A stretch of DNA of 11,366 bases, taken from the NCBI GenBank assembly GCA_002782605.1, contig PFIF01000250.1, positions 1 through 11,366 of the forward strand, written 5' to 3'. The translations under genes and the position numbers were made by a program. Positions 1-6,664 of this stretch are shown piece after piece. Within the stretch, counting starts at the first letter, position 1; every line of letters begins with the position of its first letter. Source of the DNA: Deltaproteobacteria bacterium CG_4_8_14_3_um_filter_43_13 (GTDB taxonomy: Bacteria > Desulfobacterota > UBA8473). The notes under the pieces are model-generated. The model was not told the DNA's origin. It saw nothing but the letters and a program-made list of their open reading frames with translations, and made no database searches.

Positions 1-78
1 TGCAAGGAAGCGCCAAATTTTTCCTTAATTATCTTGGCGGATATTATCCACCCCTTCCTGGAGGAGAATCCGTTGATT
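1..78. repeat. 78-bp exact direct repeat, copy 1 (window edge)
   Basis: Bases 1-78 are identical to bases 183-260; identity ends at base 79 versus 261. Copy 2 lies inside the ClC gene and encodes the segment after its first membrane helix (QGSAKFF...GGESVD). Copy 1 is shifted by 182 bases, so it is out of frame with the downstream gene. It also supplies the in-frame TGA at 74-76 that makes the reading frame seem to start at 83. A partial gene copy joined directly to the gene's own start, exactly at the sequence edge, looks more like a contig-end assembly artefact than biology, but a real tandem duplication cannot be excluded. Confidence 0.9.
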
Positions 79-82
79 ACTT

Positions 83-1849
83 ATGCGCGACCCGGATTTT
101 AAATCAATAGGAAAGTGGTTTATCTATAGTATCCTTATAGGCATCTTAACCGGACTGGGTGCCACTGTATTTTTCTATCTGTTGCAAGGAAGCGCCAAAT
201 TTTTCCTTAATTATCTTGGCGGATATTATCCACCCCTTCCTGGAGGAGAATCCGTTGATTTAGTGCCACCAGTGTCTGTTTTTCCAAAATGGATTCTGGG
301 ACTGGTACCCGCCCTTGGGGGGCTAATAGCAGGGGCAATCATATATAAGTGGGCACCCGAAGCAGCGGGTCATGGAACCGATGCCGTCATAGATGCCTTT
401 CATAGATTCAGGGGGGTTATCAGGAAGAGGGTGCCTATAATAAAGGCTATATCTTCGGCAATAACTATAGGCTCCGGTGGTTCAGCCGGAAGAGAGGGGC
501 CAGTTGCCCAGATTGGCGCTGGAGTTGGATCATATCTTGCCAATCTGTTGAGACTCTCTGACCGGGATAGACGTTTGATGCTCATTGCCGGAGCTGGCGG
601 AGGGATAGGCAGCATGTTCAGGGCCCCCTTGGGGGGGGCATTGTTTGCCACAGAGGTACTATATAGAGAGCCTGAGTTCGAATTTGAGGCTATTATTCCC
701 GCCATTATCTCCTCTATTGTTGCATATTCAGTCTTTGCCTCTTTCTTTGGTTGGGGAGTGCTATTTGATACTCCAAGATATTTGTTTAGACATCCTTCAG
801 GACTTTTCTTCTATGCGATTTTGGGTATCCTGTGTGTCATATTGGGCGCCCTGTATGTGAAGGTGTTCTATGGATTAAGGGATAGATTTTTCAAGAAGCT
901 TCCGGTAAAAAATTTTCTGAAACCTGCCATAGGCGGACTTATGCTAGGAATAATGGCCATGTTCTTCCCTCAGGTTTTGGGAATGGGATATGGCTGGATA
1001 CAGTTAGCAATATACGGACAACTGACCATAGGACTTATGATTGTTCTTGTTTTCGCAAAGATTTTTGCTACCTCCTTTACCATAAGCTCAGGTGGTAGCG
1101 GGGGGGTATTTGCCCCCTCTCTATTTATAGGGGGGATGCTGGGTGGAGCTTTTGGCCAGACTGCCCATCTTCTGTTCCCGGATATTATAACCCAACCAAC
1201 GGCATTTGTACTTGTAGGCATGGGGGCATTCTTTGCCGGCGTGGCTAAGGTTCCCATTTCGTCCTTGATTATGGTTTCTGAGATGACAGGAAGTTATGGC
1301 CTGCTTGTGCCTTTGATGCTATCGTCATCCATCGCATACCTGTTTACCCGTAAATGGAACCTGTACGAGAAACAAGTCTCTGGAAGAATAGACTCTCCAG
1401 CCCATCTGGGGGATTTTGTAGTGGATATCTTGGCGGGGCTTAAGGTTCAGGATGCCCTAACCAATAAAAAGAGGATGGTTTTAATACCTCAGCATATGCC
1501 TTTAAGAGAGATTTTAACGTTCATTACCGATACCTCAAACTCTTATTTTCCCGTTGTTGATGATGCCAAGAGGATGGTTGGTATCATGTCCCTTGATGAC
1601 ATCCGGAATGTAATGTTTGAGGAGGGTTTGAGCGAGTTGGTAAACGCAAAAGACATGGCCACCTCAGAGGTAATAACAGTGACCCAACAGGACAATCTCC
1701 AGGATGCACTTCGAAAATTTACACTGAAGAACATAGAGGAGATACCGGTAGTTGACATAAAAAACTCGAGAAGAGTTATAGGGATGTTGAACAGGCGAGA
1801 TGTAATTGCCGTTTACAACAATGAGTTACAGAAGAGCCGCCTTGGGTAG
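83..1849 (+). CDS. ClC-family chloride channel/antiporter with C-terminal CBS pair
   Basis: This integral membrane protein moves chloride or related anions across the inner membrane. Family signatures are clear: the gating-glutamate motif GREGP (residues 136-140, Glu138), the GVFAP anion-site motif (341-345), and a Tyr at 428 in NLYEKQ that aligns with the central-pore tyrosine (Tyr445 of E. coli ClcA). The usual GSGIP motif reads GHGTD (96-100). The position of the E. coli proton glutamate (Glu203) is Val192 in FATEV, as in eukaryotic ClC channels, so transport mode is uncertain. Two CBS domains occupy about 454-512 and 525-580 and may bind nucleotides. ATG 83 is the first start after a TGA at 74-76, but that stop lies in the duplicated 78 bases and no Shine-Dalgarno is seen, so the native N-terminus may be longer. 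gatC follows after 23 bp. Confidence 0.93.
   Translation: MRDPDFKSIGKWFIYSILIGILTGLGATVFFYLLQGSAKFFLNYLGGYYPPLPGGESVDLVPPVSVFPKWILGLVPALGGLIAGAIIYKWAPEAAGHGTDAVIDAFHRFRGVIRKRVPIIKAISSAITIGSGGSAGREGPVAQIGAGVGSYLANLLRLSDRDRRLMLIAGAGGGIGSMFRAPLGGALFATEVLYREPEFEFEAIIPAIISSIVAYSVFASFFGWGVLFDTPRYLFRHPSGLFFYAILGILCVILGALYVKVFYGLRDRFFKKLPVKNFLKPAIGGLMLGIMAMFFPQVLGMGYGWIQLAIYGQLTIGLMIVLVFAKIFATSFTISSGGSGGVFAPSLFIGGMLGGAFGQTAHLLFPDIITQPTAFVLVGMGAFFAGVAKVPISSLIMVSEMTGSYGLLVPLMLSSSIAYLFTRKWNLYEKQVSGRIDSPAHLGDFVVDILAGLKVQDALTNKKRMVLIPQHMPLREILTFITDTSNSYFPVVDDAKRMVGIMSLDDIRNVMFEEGLSELVNAKDMATSEVITVTQQDNLQDALRKFTLKNIEEIPVVDIKNSRRVIGMLNRRDVIAVYNNELQKSRLG
183..260. repeat. 78-bp exact direct repeat, copy 2 (inside ClC gene)
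   Basis: This is the second copy of the 78-bp repeat. It is embedded in frame in the ClC coding sequence and encodes a natural-looking loop after transmembrane helix 1, so it is probably the original copy. The 104 bases between the copies hold the first roughly 33 codons of the ClC frame. Confidence 0.9.
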
Positions 1850-1872
1850 AAAAAGGTGGATAGGATAAGGGG

Positions 1873-2163
1873 ATGAAGATAACCAAACAAGAGGTTGATA
1901 AGGTAGCAAAATTGGCACGTCTGGGATTTACAGAGGAGGAAAAGGAAAAGTTTGCCAGTCAACTCAACTCTATTCTCGTTTATTTTGACAATTTAGGAGA
2001 ATTGGATACAAGAGGAATTGAACCTACCTCCCACGCCAGCACCATAAGCAATGTGTTTAGGGATGATGAGGTTGAATCGTCTATTTCGAAAGAAGATTCC
2101 TTGCTGAATGCCCCTGATTCCAAGAGAGGCTGTTTCAGGGTTCCCAGGATTATAGAGCGATAG
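1873..2163 (+). CDS. gatC: Asp-tRNA(Asn)/Glu-tRNA(Gln) amidotransferase subunit C
   Basis: GatC is the small subunit of the GatCAB amidotransferase, which converts misacylated Glu-tRNA(Gln) and/or Asp-tRNA(Asn) to the amide form in the cytoplasm. GatC wraps around GatA and stabilises the complex. The 96-residue length is normal. The N-terminal helical segment (VDKVAKLARLGFTEEEKEKF) and the terminal FRVPRIIE motif are typical of the family. The likely ribosome-binding site is TAGGA at 1861-1865, 7 bases before ATG; a second purine run AAGGGG abuts the ATG. gatA starts 13 bp downstream, consistent with co-translation. No gatB is seen in the window, so it must lie elsewhere if the complete enzyme is present. 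Confidence 0.96.
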   Translation: MKITKQEVDKVAKLARLGFTEEEKEKFASQLNSILVYFDNLGELDTRGIEPTSHASTISNVFRDDEVESSISKEDSLLNAPDSKRGCFRVPRIIER

Positions 2164-2176
2164 AGGACCAAGGGAT

Positions 2177-3649
2177 ATGGAATTGTATAGATTAACCATA
2201 CACGAATTACAAGAGATGTTGAGAAAAGGGGAGGTTACTTCAAGGGATATAACAGAGTCTGTATTCAGGAGAATAGAGGAGGTTGAGGGAAAGACAAGAG
2301 CCTTTATCACTTTAATGAAAGAGCAGGGATTGAAACAGGCAGAAATGGCCGACATAAGAATCAAAGAAGGTAAGCTAAGCCAACTAACAGGTATTCCTCT
2401 GGCGATAAAGGACAACATGTGTATAAAAGGGATAAAAACTACCTGTGGTTCAAAGATACTGGAGAATTACATACCTCCATATGATGGGACTGTAATCGAA
2501 AGATTAAAGGAACACATGCCGGTTTTTATTGGCAAAACCAATATGGATGAGTTTGCTATGGGTTCGTCTACTGAAACATCGTACTTTGGTGTAACTCACA
2601 ATCCCTGGGATATAGAAAGAATCCCCGGGGGTTCCAGCGGTGGTTCTGCAAGTGCAGTTGCTGCAGACGAGTGTATTGCAGCCCTGGGGTCTGATACTGG
2701 AGGGTCCATCAGACAGCCGGCGGCATGCTGTGGCATAGTCGGTCTAAAGCCGACCTACGGACGAGTGTCCCGTTTTGGATTGGTGGCATTTGCCTCTTCC
2801 CTGGACCAGATTGGTCCTATGACAAAGGATGTTAGAGACTGTAGTATCCTGTTATCCGTTATAAGTGGCCATGATAAATTGGATTCCACTTCTATAGACG
2901 TTGAGGTGGCTGATTATGAAAAGTGTCTTGGGCAGGATATAAAGGGTTTAAAAATAGGGGTTCCCAGAGAGTATTTTATAGAAGGGATTGCCCCGGATGT
3001 AGTCAAATCTTTATGGAGTGCGGTAAAAGAGCTGGAGAAGTTGGGAGCAACTTACAAAGAGGTCTCCTTGCCCCATAGTGAGCACGCAGTAGCGGTCTAT
3101 TATCTAATTGCACCGGCAGAGGCGAGTTCTAACCTGGCTCGTTATGACGGTGTAAAATACGGGCATAGAGCTTCTGGGACTAAGGGATTAATGGATATGT
3201 ATACCCAGACCCGATCTGAAGGGTTTGGACAAGAGGTTAAGCGGAGGATAATGCTTGGCACCTATGCCCTTTCTGCGGGTTACTACGATGCCTATTATAA
3301 AAAGGCGTCGCAGGTGAGAACCCTTATAAAGAGAGACTTTGACGAAGTCTTCAAGGAATGCGATGTGCTACTTACCCCTACCGCTCCGACCCCTGCCTTC
3401 AAGATTGGAGAAAAGACAGACGATCCATTGCAGATGTACCTTTCCGATATATTTACAATACCGGCAAATCTCGCAGGGATTCCTGGTATATCCATCCCCT
3501 GTGGTTTTAGCAGAGAGGGATTACCCATAGGATTGCAGCTTTTGGGTAAACATTTTGATGAAGAGAAACTTCTGCAGGTGGCATATGCCTTCGAACGGCA
3601 TACCGACTATCATCTAAAAAAGCCGGTTATTGGGCAGGATGCGTTGTAG
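2177..3649 (+). CDS. gatA: Asp-tRNA(Asn)/Glu-tRNA(Gln) amidotransferase subunit A
   Basis: GatA is the glutaminase subunit of GatCAB. It hydrolyses glutamine and channels ammonia to GatB for amidation of mischarged tRNA. The 490-residue length is standard. The amidase-signature triad is intact: Lys78 in AIKDNM, cis-Ser153 in GGSSGGSA (151-158) and nucleophile Ser177 in DTGGSIRQPA, matching Lys79/Ser154/Ser178 of the S. aureus enzyme with an offset of one. GAGGA at 2163-2167, overlapping the gatC stop, is a good ribosome-binding site 9 bases before the ATG. The order gatC-gatA with a 13-bp gap is the classic operon arrangement. The gene ends only 15 bp from the convergent M23 peptidase gene, and no hairpin terminator is visible between them. 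Confidence 0.97.
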   Translation: MELYRLTIHELQEMLRKGEVTSRDITESVFRRIEEVEGKTRAFITLMKEQGLKQAEMADIRIKEGKLSQLTGIPLAIKDNMCIKGIKTTCGSKILENYIPPYDGTVIERLKEHMPVFIGKTNMDEFAMGSSTETSYFGVTHNPWDIERIPGGSSGGSASAVAADECIAALGSDTGGSIRQPAACCGIVGLKPTYGRVSRFGLVAFASSLDQIGPMTKDVRDCSILLSVISGHDKLDSTSIDVEVADYEKCLGQDIKGLKIGVPREYFIEGIAPDVVKSLWSAVKELEKLGATYKEVSLPHSEHAVAVYYLIAPAEASSNLARYDGVKYGHRASGTKGLMDMYTQTRSEGFGQEVKRRIMLGTYALSAGYYDAYYKKASQVRTLIKRDFDEVFKECDVLLTPTAPTPAFKIGEKTDDPLQMYLSDIFTIPANLAGIPGISIPCGFSREGLPIGLQLLGKHFDEEKLLQVAYAFERHTDYHLKKPVIGQDAL

Positions 3650-3664
3650 GTAATTATGAAAGAT

Positions 3665-4975
3665 TCAATTAGATTGAGCAGGCTGAAGTTTAGCAGTTAT
3701 ATTGTCTTTAATCCAACGAGGATCCCACCATTCTTTGGGATTAACAAAAGTTCCATGGACTAGCATACTAAAATGGAGATGGTCTCCTCCTGCGAGTCCA
3801 GTAGTACCTGTATTACCAATAATGTCACCTTTCTTCACTCCCACACCGTATTTTACCTTGATACTGCTGAGATGAGAAGACAAACTGAAGATGCCCTGAC
3901 CATGGTCGATAATTACAGAATTCCCATAAATTCCCACATAATCAGCAAATACTATTATGCCATTGTTAGCTGCCTTTACCGGGAATTGTTCAAGGGCAGC
4001 TATGTCTACCCCCAGATGTACCTGTTTATCAATCTCTCTACCCTGATAGTAATATGTCCTCTTGTCGGCATATTGTGCTTCAGGAGAGCCTTCCATCCTC
4101 AGAAAGGCCCCCTCCCATAACCTCTGGGGGTGGGATTTGCTACAGACAGCCTTTATTTTCCTGTCGCATTCTTTACGTAACCAGTCATTTACCTTCAAAT
4201 ATATATCAAGATTCTCCCCCCGGAGGTTATCGTATCTGGCACTGAATTCTGGCATCTTCTGGTTTAGAAAATTATCTGAGATGTCCATCTTGACTTCTCT
4301 AAATTCTTTCCTGAGAATCAAGTGGGGAAAGGATATTTTAGTTATATTACCGGCGCTATCCTGAGCCATAAGCATAATCAGGATTGGATTAGAGGCATTC
4401 CAGGGCAGAGCAAAGTAAGCTGCATGCGTCCCGTCAGGGGTAACGGGATAACCTTCAAAGAAAAGATCTCCTACCAGAATGCCACTCTTTAGAGCATCTT
4501 TGGAAACGGTGTAGAGCACTAAACAACTGCCGCCCACGTTTATGTTATGATTCAAGCTTCTAATACTGATTTGTGGCGGAAGGGTATCAATGATAACCTC
4601 CTTTTCCACCAGGGACTCATTTTTAAACAGGAAACTATTACGGGCTGAAATTATTAGGGTTGCCTTTCCATCTTTTAATCCTAATACAAGAGGTTTTATA
4701 AGGAGTTTTATGTCTTGTTTATGTCCCCCCTTCGGAAAGTCAAGGTTTGAAATCTTTTTCTCGTTATTCCCCTGTCTTATTGATACCTGAATAGACACTA
4801 TTTTGCTCTTCTGGTCCTCTACCGAAAACCCAAGTTCCTGATTTTGGCCAAGGAATCCTATATCTTTACTGAAGATTATTTTTGGCGGAGTGAGGTCTCC
4901 TTTAATTACAACCCATATAGCTATCAACACAAATACTAAGATTAGTGCTGTCAGAAAAAAGAATCTTTTAGACAT
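3665..4975 (-). CDS. Membrane-anchored M23 (LytM-type) peptidase
   Basis: This is a putative peptidoglycan endopeptidase, or an activator of cell-wall hydrolases, facing the periplasm. A single hydrophobic helix at about 5-24 (FFFLTALILVFVLIAIWVVI) should act as a signal anchor, with no lipobox cysteine. Residues about 30-220 are rich in beta-strand-like segments, possibly Ig-like, with no firm family match by eye. The C-terminal M23 domain (about 315-418) keeps all expected zinc and catalytic residues: His320 and Asp324 in HLGVD, His368 in SSHLS, and His399/His401 in GGDHLHF. It is therefore predicted to be active, unlike degenerate EnvC/NlpD-type LytM domains. It lies 23 bp after the MscS gene on the same strand, with a GGGAGG ribosome-binding site in that gap, so the two are likely co-transcribed. 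The substrate bond is unknown. Confidence 0.9.
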   Translation of the reverse strand: MSKRFFFLTALILVFVLIAIWVVIKGDLTPPKIIFSKDIGFLGQNQELGFSVEDQKSKIVSIQVSIRQGNNEKKISNLDFPKGGHKQDIKLLIKPLVLGLKDGKATLIISARNSFLFKNESLVEKEVIIDTLPPQISIRSLNHNINVGGSCLVLYTVSKDALKSGILVGDLFFEGYPVTPDGTHAAYFALPWNASNPILIMLMAQDSAGNITKISFPHLILRKEFREVKMDISDNFLNQKMPEFSARYDNLRGENLDIYLKVNDWLRKECDRKIKAVCSKSHPQRLWEGAFLRMEGSPEAQYADKRTYYYQGREIDKQVHLGVDIAALEQFPVKAANNGIIVFADYVGIYGNSVIIDHGQGIFSLSSHLSSIKVKYGVGVKKGDIIGNTGTTGLAGGDHLHFSMLVHGTFVNPKEWWDPRWIKDNITAKLQPAQSN

Positions 4976-4998
4976 TTGCTCTATATCCTCCCGTCCCC

Positions 4999-6039
4999 TT
5001 AAGGTTTTGTCTCTTTGATATGAACCGTTCTGATCGGAAATGGAATTTCAATACCCTCTTTCTTATATCGTTTGTGTAATTTCTTTACTAATTCATGTGT
5101 CAGGGAGTATTGGTCTATAAATTCCCTGCCACGCATTATTACAGTAAAGTTTATACTGAAGTCGGCAAAGGTATGGTAACGAATAAAAGGTTCAAAAGCC
5201 AGCTCATCCCCCACAATCTCTTCCATTACCTCTTTTGCCACTTCGATTGTTACCTTTTCCACGTGTTCAAGATCACTATCATAGCTTACCCCAACCTGAA
5301 CAGGGACTGAAAGCTGCTTCTCCGGAAGATTGTAATTTGTTATAATAGCAGATGCCAATTTAGAATTTGGAACAATTATAATGTTATTGGGAAGCGCCCT
5401 TAAGGTTGTATTTCGCCAGTTAATGTCTTCCACATAACCTTCATATCCTGTATCAAGCTTTACGTAATCCCCTGCCTTTACCTGCCTTGAGATAAGAATA
5501 TAAAATCCTGAGAACAGATTGGAGAGAGTATCCTGAAGTGCCAGAGCAACGGCAATCCCTCCGATTCCCAGGGCGGTGATTATGGGAGTAATAGAGATAC
5601 CCAAGGTCTGAAGGATAATTAATCCCCCCACAATAATTATCAGTATCCTGGTCAGGTTCGTAAAGATCGTTGTCGATATTAATGCCCCCTCTGTTTTATT
5701 GGTGTATATCTTTACTACACCGACCGCTATTTTTGCCAATACCCATGTTATAGAGAAAATAACAGCAATCAGCAGGGCTTTCTGAAGCATATTTGAAAGA
5801 TTTACTGACATGGGGATGCTGGGGAGGGCCGAATATATACCGGCAATAAAAAACCAAAGCAATATCATACCTTTAAGAGGTTCTAGTACAACATTATCCC
5901 ATTCCCGATCCGTTTTATTGGCTAGTTTGATAATCCTTGAAAATATTATTTTTTGGAAGACTGCACCGACAACTACCCAACCCAGGAGAATGCTTATGGG
6001 GATAATAAACGATGGAATCTTTGAAAACTCAAAAGACAT
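4999..6039 (-). CDS. MscS-family small-conductance mechanosensitive ion channel
   Basis: This predicted tension-gated channel releases osmolytes on hypo-osmotic shock. From ATG 6039 it has 346 residues. Hydrophobic helices lie at about 9-33, 55-75, 86-112 and 130-146. The Gly/Ala-rich pore helix follows at about 152-182 (ALGIGGIAVALALQDTLSNL, then FSGFYIL). The cytoplasmic beta domain begins near KAGDYVKLDTGYEGYVEDI, with the family-typical LPN..I.VPNS segment at about 216-226. The C-terminus is the alpha/beta domain. A longer reading from a TTG at 6051 is possible (350 residues), but ATG 6039 has GAGG 6 bases upstream while the TTG abuts AAGAAGG with no spacing, so the ATG is preferred. It is the first gene of a two-gene minus-strand unit with the M23 peptidase. 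Confidence 0.93.
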   Translation of the reverse strand: MSFEFSKIPSFIIPISILLGWVVVGAVFQKIIFSRIIKLANKTDREWDNVVLEPLKGMILLWFFIAGIYSALPSIPMSVNLSNMLQKALLIAVIFSITWVLAKIAVGVVKIYTNKTEGALISTTIFTNLTRILIIIVGGLIILQTLGISITPIITALGIGGIAVALALQDTLSNLFSGFYILISRQVKAGDYVKLDTGYEGYVEDINWRNTTLRALPNNIIIVPNSKLASAIITNYNLPEKQLSVPVQVGVSYDSDLEHVEKVTIEVAKEVMEEIVGDELAFEPFIRYHTFADFSINFTVIMRGREFIDQYSLTHELVKKLHKRYKKEGIEIPFPIRTVHIKETKP

Positions 6040-6072
6040 ATTAAACCTCAACCTTCTTGATTTAACTTAGGA

Positions 6073-6100
6073 AGGCTATCAAATATTTAAGAGATGTCAA
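6073..6100 (-). promoter_or_regulatory. Possible promoter for the MscS-M23 unit
   Basis: On the minus strand a perfect TTGACA (plus bases 6095-6100) is followed 16 bp later by TAGCCT (plus 6073-6078), a weak -10 that keeps the T, A and final T. Initiation would leave a leader of roughly 25-30 bases before the ATG at 6039, which carries a GAGG site. The -35 lies in the left arm of the palindrome at 6095-6140. Confidence 0.4.
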
Positions 6101-6140
6101 GAAAAAAGTCCGCCATTAGGGCGGATTAAATTTCTTGACA
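6095..6140. repeat. 46-bp interrupted palindrome in the divergent intergenic region
   Basis: The outer arms TGTCAAGAAA (6095-6104) and TTTCTTGACA (6131-6140) are perfect 10-base inverted repeats. Inside them TCCGCC (6109-6114) and GGCGGA (6120-6125) form a second stem with a 5-base loop. Each outer arm reads TTGACA outward, that is, toward the MscS gene on the minus strand and toward the zinc ribbon gene on the plus strand. The element could be an operator covering two divergent -35 boxes, a transcribed hairpin, or both. Confidence 0.75.
6102..6125 (-). terminator. Terminator-like hairpin with T6 tract reading toward the MscS gene
   Basis: Read on the minus strand, TCCGCC-CTAAT-GGCGGA is followed by C and six Ts, the shape of an intrinsic terminator. 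It lies upstream of the putative minus-strand -35, so it would stop antisense transcription coming from the zinc ribbon gene before it enters the MscS gene. The stem is only 6 bp, so activity is uncertain. Confidence 0.45.
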
Positions 6141-6163
6141 ATAAACCCAAATTACTGTAGTTT
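6135..6163 (+). promoter_or_regulatory. Possible promoter for the FmdB-type gene
   Basis: TTGACA (6135-6140) and TAGTTT (6158-6163) are separated by 17 bp. The -35 is consensus; the -10 is weak but keeps T1, A2 and T6. Initiation near 6170 would give a leader of about 30 bases carrying GGGGAG ahead of the ATG at 6200. The -35 is the right arm of the palindrome at 6095-6140. Confidence 0.45.
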
Positions 6164-6199
6164 TTACTTTATATTCAACCGAATTCAGGGGAGATGTGT

Positions 6200-6538
6200 A
6201 TGCCTATATACGAATACCAGTGCAATCAATGTCAGAGAATGATGAGCTTTTTGATCTTGAAGATTTCAGAGGCATCTACGCTGAAATGCAAGGGTTGCGG
6301 AAGCAAGGATTTGAACCGACTGTTGTCCAGGGTTGCGTACCACAGATCAGAAAGCGATAGGATGGCAGAGTTCAACACTAACAAGCCCCGGGGAGAGGAA
6401 TTCTACAAGGATTCCCGCAACGTTGGGCTCTGGGCAAAGAAGAGGGCCAAAGAATTGGGTGCAGATCTTGGCCCAGAATTTGATGAAGTGGTAGATAGGG
6501 CCCGGACAGGCAAGATATTGGAAGACTACGACCTATAG
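6200..6538 (+). CDS. FmdB-type zinc ribbon protein
   Basis: This is a small cytoplasmic protein of the FmdB/putative regulatory zinc ribbon family, whose molecular role is not established; the name comes from a gene near formamidase genes in Methylophilus. It starts with the family-typical MPIYEYQC and has two CxxC knuckles, Cys8/Cys11 and Cys30/Cys33, that should hold one zinc. The rest (about 45-112) is charged and probably helical, with no further cysteines. An ATG six bases upstream (6194) would add Met-Cys. ATG 6200 is preferred because the family begins MPIYEY and because GGGGAG at 6188-6193 sits exactly 6 bases before it. The gene appears to be a single transcription unit bounded by the divergent promoter region and a strong hairpin at 6565-6632. 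Confidence 0.88.
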   Translation: MPIYEYQCNQCQRMMSFLILKISEASTLKCKGCGSKDLNRLLSRVAYHRSESDRMAEFNTNKPRGEEFYKDSRNVGLWAKKRAKELGADLGPEFDEVVDRARTGKILEDYDL

Positions 6539-6564
6539 GGTTAATGAAAAAGCCTTTTTTATTG

Positions 6565-6632
6565 CCGGCAGGTAAAGGCTGGGGAATTTTGATCTCAAAA
6601 GCCCCCTTAGCCTTTAAGATGCCGGTTTTTTT
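6565..6632 (+). terminator. Long hairpin terminator between the FmdB-type gene and murJ
   Basis: Four matched blocks nest around 6591: CCGGCA/TGCCGG, AAAGGCT/AGCCTTT, GGGG/CCCC and TTTTGA/TCAAAA, with small internal loops, followed by seven Ts (6626-6632). This is a strong intrinsic terminator in the plus direction. It ends 32 bp before the murJ ATG, so murJ either uses a promoter hidden here (TATATA at 6634-6639, no clear -35) or is controlled by read-through. Confidence 0.8.
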
Positions 6633-6664
6633 GTATATAGGAGAGGCAGGAAAAAGAATAGTTT

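Noticed and set aside
400..705. Minus-strand open frame of 101 codons opposite the ClC gene
   Set aside because: It lies wholly within the well-supported ClC reading frame, shows no recognisable motif and has a composition expected from an antisense shadow.
1993..2418. Minus-strand open frame of 141 codons across the gatC-gatA junction
   Set aside because: Both sense genes are certain, and the antisense translation is serine/leucine-rich with no family features.
6040..6051. TTG start at 6051 for the MscS gene
   Set aside because: It has no room for a ribosome-binding site, while ATG 6039 has GAGG 6 bases upstream.
6194..6199. Upstream ATG adding Met-Cys to the FmdB-type protein
   Set aside because: The family begins MPIYEY and the GGGGAG site is ideally spaced for ATG 6200, not for 6194.
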